DNA of 64,000 bases. It comes from Strigops habroptila (lineage: Eukaryota > Chordata > Aves > Psittaciformes > Psittacidae). Of this stretch, positions 62,544 to 64,000 are shown one piece after another (position 1 is the first letter of the stretch; each line of letters begins with the position of its first letter). The notes beneath the pieces were generated by a model, which saw only the letters and a list, made by a program, of their open reading frames with translations, made no database searches and was not told where the DNA came from. Position numbers and translations under genes: made by a program. The stretch covers positions 4,430,720 to 4,494,719 of the forward strand of contig NC_046358.1 of assembly GCF_004027225.2 (NCBI RefSeq), in the 5' to 3' direction.

Positions 62544-62642
62544 CTGACCAGAGAGTTTTTCACCAAGGAGCTGAAGAAGCATTACCTGAGGAACAATGAC
62601 ACAGATGTCTTCTCTTCTACCTGGAACTCTGTTATGATCACA
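62544..62642 (+). CDS. TSPAN18: tetraspanin-18, coding exon 4 (residues 112-144)
   Basis: These 99 bases encode the start of the large extracellular loop: [14 protein letters not shown], then [19 protein letters not shown]. Asn129-Asp-Thr forms an N-glycosylation sequon on the extracellular side. The two segments would form helices A and B of the loop. The acceptor is TTTCCTCCTGTCTGTGCATTTCAG and the donor ACA|GTAAGT. A minus-oriented CR1 fragment ends about 29 bases upstream, so the branch point probably lies within or at the edge of repeat-derived sequence. The reading frame is intact. Confidence 0.94.
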
Positions 62643-63447
62643 GTAAGTCAGGCCATGCCAGTCCCATGCTGTCCATGGCCAGTGGCCATCAACACAGTGC
62701 TCAGCCCACACCCTCAGCTCACCCAGGGTCAGCCTTCTTCAACCATCCTATTGCATCAAGCATAGCACTGTGGGTTGGGGCAGTGGTGGAAGGGAGATGA
62801 GAATTGGGTTGGCAGCCAGTCTTTCTCAAAACAAGGGGCCATCCATCAGTCCTGGGAGAGATGTTTCCAATAACTTTGTCAGCCTCTGTGGTTTGCCAAA
62901 GCCTGAGGCATTTGAGCTGAGTGGGTACCTCTAGCTTCTCAACAGAGGGCACAGAAAGCCATGGAGCTATCTGTGACTGAATATTGCTGCACTCTGGAGC
63001 TTTCACCTCGCAGACTATTTCAGAACTATTCCCAGCCAAAACCTGGTACTAACTAATGGGGGTTTTTTTAGCTCTTGTGAAATGAGTTGGTAGGTGGCAG
63101 ATCAGGCAGAAGTGTGTCTAATGGTGTATTTTCAGTATAGAAAATATTAGCCAACAAAATTGAGTTTGCTATTACATTCCTAATCAGGCAGGTTACAGAT
63201 TGACTGTCACTGGAATTGGAGTTGTTGTTACCCACTACGAGAAGTTCTCTCTGTGTGTTTACACATGTGAACTCAGTGCTCAGTACAGACCACGATGTGT
63301 CTTTTGAGGAGTGAAGAGCAGGATGTCAGGCTCTGCAGATGAAAAGTCAATTTTAATCTCAAAAGATGAGTGCTGCCCTTCATGCTGATTCAGGACTTTA
63401 ATAAAGACATTTCCTTTTGCTGATTGAAAGGAGACAGAGCCAGAGTA

Positions 63448-63506
63448 TGACTTGAATCCTTAAAAAGGACCTGACTTGAATCCTAAAAAGGGACCTTACT
63501 TGAATC
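63448..63506. repeat. 24-base tandem repeat, about 2.5 units
   Basis: Units begin TGACTTGAATCC(T)TAAAAAG and end GGACC; the third unit is cut after TTACTTGAATC. The units are nearly identical, so the duplication is recent. Confidence 0.88.
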
Positions 63507-63569
63507 ATCTAGCAGCAACAAGCCTGACCATTAGCTGTGGGGAGAAGGGGTGGTGAGGAGCCTGGATTG

Positions 63570-63640
63570 TACTGCTGGCTCCCTTACAGTCTTGCTGCGT
63601 GATCTCAAGCAAGTCATTCTGGATGTGCTCCAAAGCCCTG
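63570..63640 (+). repeat. possible MIR relic
   Basis: CTTGCTGCGTGATCTCAAGC followed by AAGTCATTCTGGA resembles the MIR core 'ttgctgtgtgaccttgggcaagtcactt'. Old and diverged. Confidence 0.4.
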
Positions 63641-63903
63641 TGTAGCTCGTGGCAATATTCCCAGTGGTACCTTAGAGTCTATAGTATGACATAGGAACAG
63701 TGGGACTTTTTATACAGGCTTTGATGAAACAGAAGCTCCGAGGTACAAGGACAACCCACTTCTTTGGAAACAACAGTTGTTTTGTCTCTGTTTTGACTAA
63801 AGCTTTGATCCCTACAAGAATAGGTCTTTGGTAGATTTCTCCTATCTGCTTTCAGGGCAAAGTGTTAACTCTGTCTTCCTTTCTTCCCTGTACCTCTCCC
63901 TAG

Positions 63904-64000
63904 TTTGCCTGCTGTGGAGTGAATGGACCAGAAGATTTTGAAGCTGTCCCTCTTCTTCCATACTCCTCTTTGGAAAGTGCGACACCAGAGGCTTGTTGCC
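63904..64000 (+). CDS. TSPAN18: tetraspanin-18, coding exon 5, partial (residues 145-176)
   Basis: The acceptor CTGTACCTCTCCCTAG is followed by FACCGVNGPEDF, which holds the CCG motif (Cys147-Cys148-Gly149) that defines the tetraspanin large loop. A variable stretch follows (EAVPLLPYSSLESAT), then PEACC (Cys175, Cys176), a second cysteine pair of the loop. The paired cysteines form the loop's disulfides in the family. The exon is open to the window edge, where it is cut after 32 codons plus one base. The remaining loop, TM4 and C-tail lie outside. The variable stretch looks less like the mammalian protein I recall than the rest does. Confidence 0.93.

Larger units (their letters stand above)
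62643..63903 (+). other. TSPAN18: TSPAN18 intron after coding exon 4
   Basis: About 1.26 kb. Contains a 24-base tandem repeat, a possible MIR relic and unique sequence. The 106-codon open frame at 62719-63039 on the minus strand has no recognisable domain. Confidence 0.85.
6879..64000 (+). other. TSPAN18: TSPAN18 gene, partial (3' end beyond window)
   Basis: This is the inferred extent of the tetraspanin-18 transcription unit within the window. Seen: five coding exons from 50638 onward with consensus GT-AG borders and continuous phase-0 reading, and two upstream exon-like segments without a long ORF. The left limit rests on the weaker leader-exon candidate at 6879; the secure left limit is 50609. 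Known of the family: tetraspanins are four-pass membrane proteins that organise partner proteins in the plasma membrane. TSPAN18 has been linked to Orai1 calcium entry in endothelial cells and, in chick embryos, to maintaining cadherin-6B before cranial neural crest EMT downstream of FoxD3. About 176 of roughly 248 residues are encoded here. TSPAN18 is chosen over other tetraspanins because the residues after TM1 ([16 protein letters not shown]) and the loop start (VNGPEDF) match what I recall of that protein. Confidence 0.75.

Noticed and set aside
1..64000. Endogenous retrovirus, CRISPR array, operon or bacterial-type system
   Set aside because: I saw no paired long terminal repeats, retroviral core motifs, regularly spaced repeats or closely packed co-directional genes. 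The content is ordinary avian intronic DNA with CR1.

Overview
This is vertebrate nuclear DNA, almost certainly from a bird. The main evidence is a dense scatter of CR1 LINE fragments, many ending in the CR1-type ATTCTATG octamer tail. The gene layout also fits: small coding exons with consensus GT-AG splice sites, separated by kilobases of AT-leaning, low-CpG intron. I cannot name the species.

I recognise one protein-coding gene, on the + strand: a tetraspanin that reads as TSPAN18. Five coding exons are visible (50638-50700, 51786-51980, 56957-57031, 62544-62642, 63904-64000). All junctions are phase 0. Together they encode the first 176 residues: N-terminus, TM1, small extracellular loop, TM2, the short cytosolic loop, TM3 and the first half of the large extracellular loop with its CCG motif. 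The gene runs off the right edge, so the rest of the large loop, TM4 and the C-tail are missing. The start codon lies 29 bases into its exon. An upstream in-frame stop appears if that exon is joined to a likely noncoding leader exon at 44113-44202. A second, weaker leader-exon candidate is at 6879-7009. If both are real, most of the window is 5' intron of TSPAN18, and the promoter lies left of the window or in its first 7 kb, where I see no CpG island.

Layout: 1-6.9 kb has no gene, with two CR1 pieces. The 7-44.1 kb stretch is a presumed long 5' intron with about 18 CR1 fragments, one older CR1/L3-like relic, microsatellites and homopolymer runs. The 44.1-50.6 kb stretch is intron with older CR1 copies, including the longest ORF2-derived piece, and a cluster of palindromes. 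The 50.6-64 kb stretch is the coding part of TSPAN18. There a CR1 copy stops only about 29 bases before exon 4, and another about 270 bases before exon 2.

I found no operons, CRISPR arrays, recognisable RNA genes, endogenous retrovirus or second gene. I do not see an undescribed multi-gene system. The more interesting signals are structural: perfect short hairpins that look like template-switch products, a facing pair of inverted CR1 copies, CR1 beside a splice acceptor, and candidate conserved noncoding blocks in the 5' introns.
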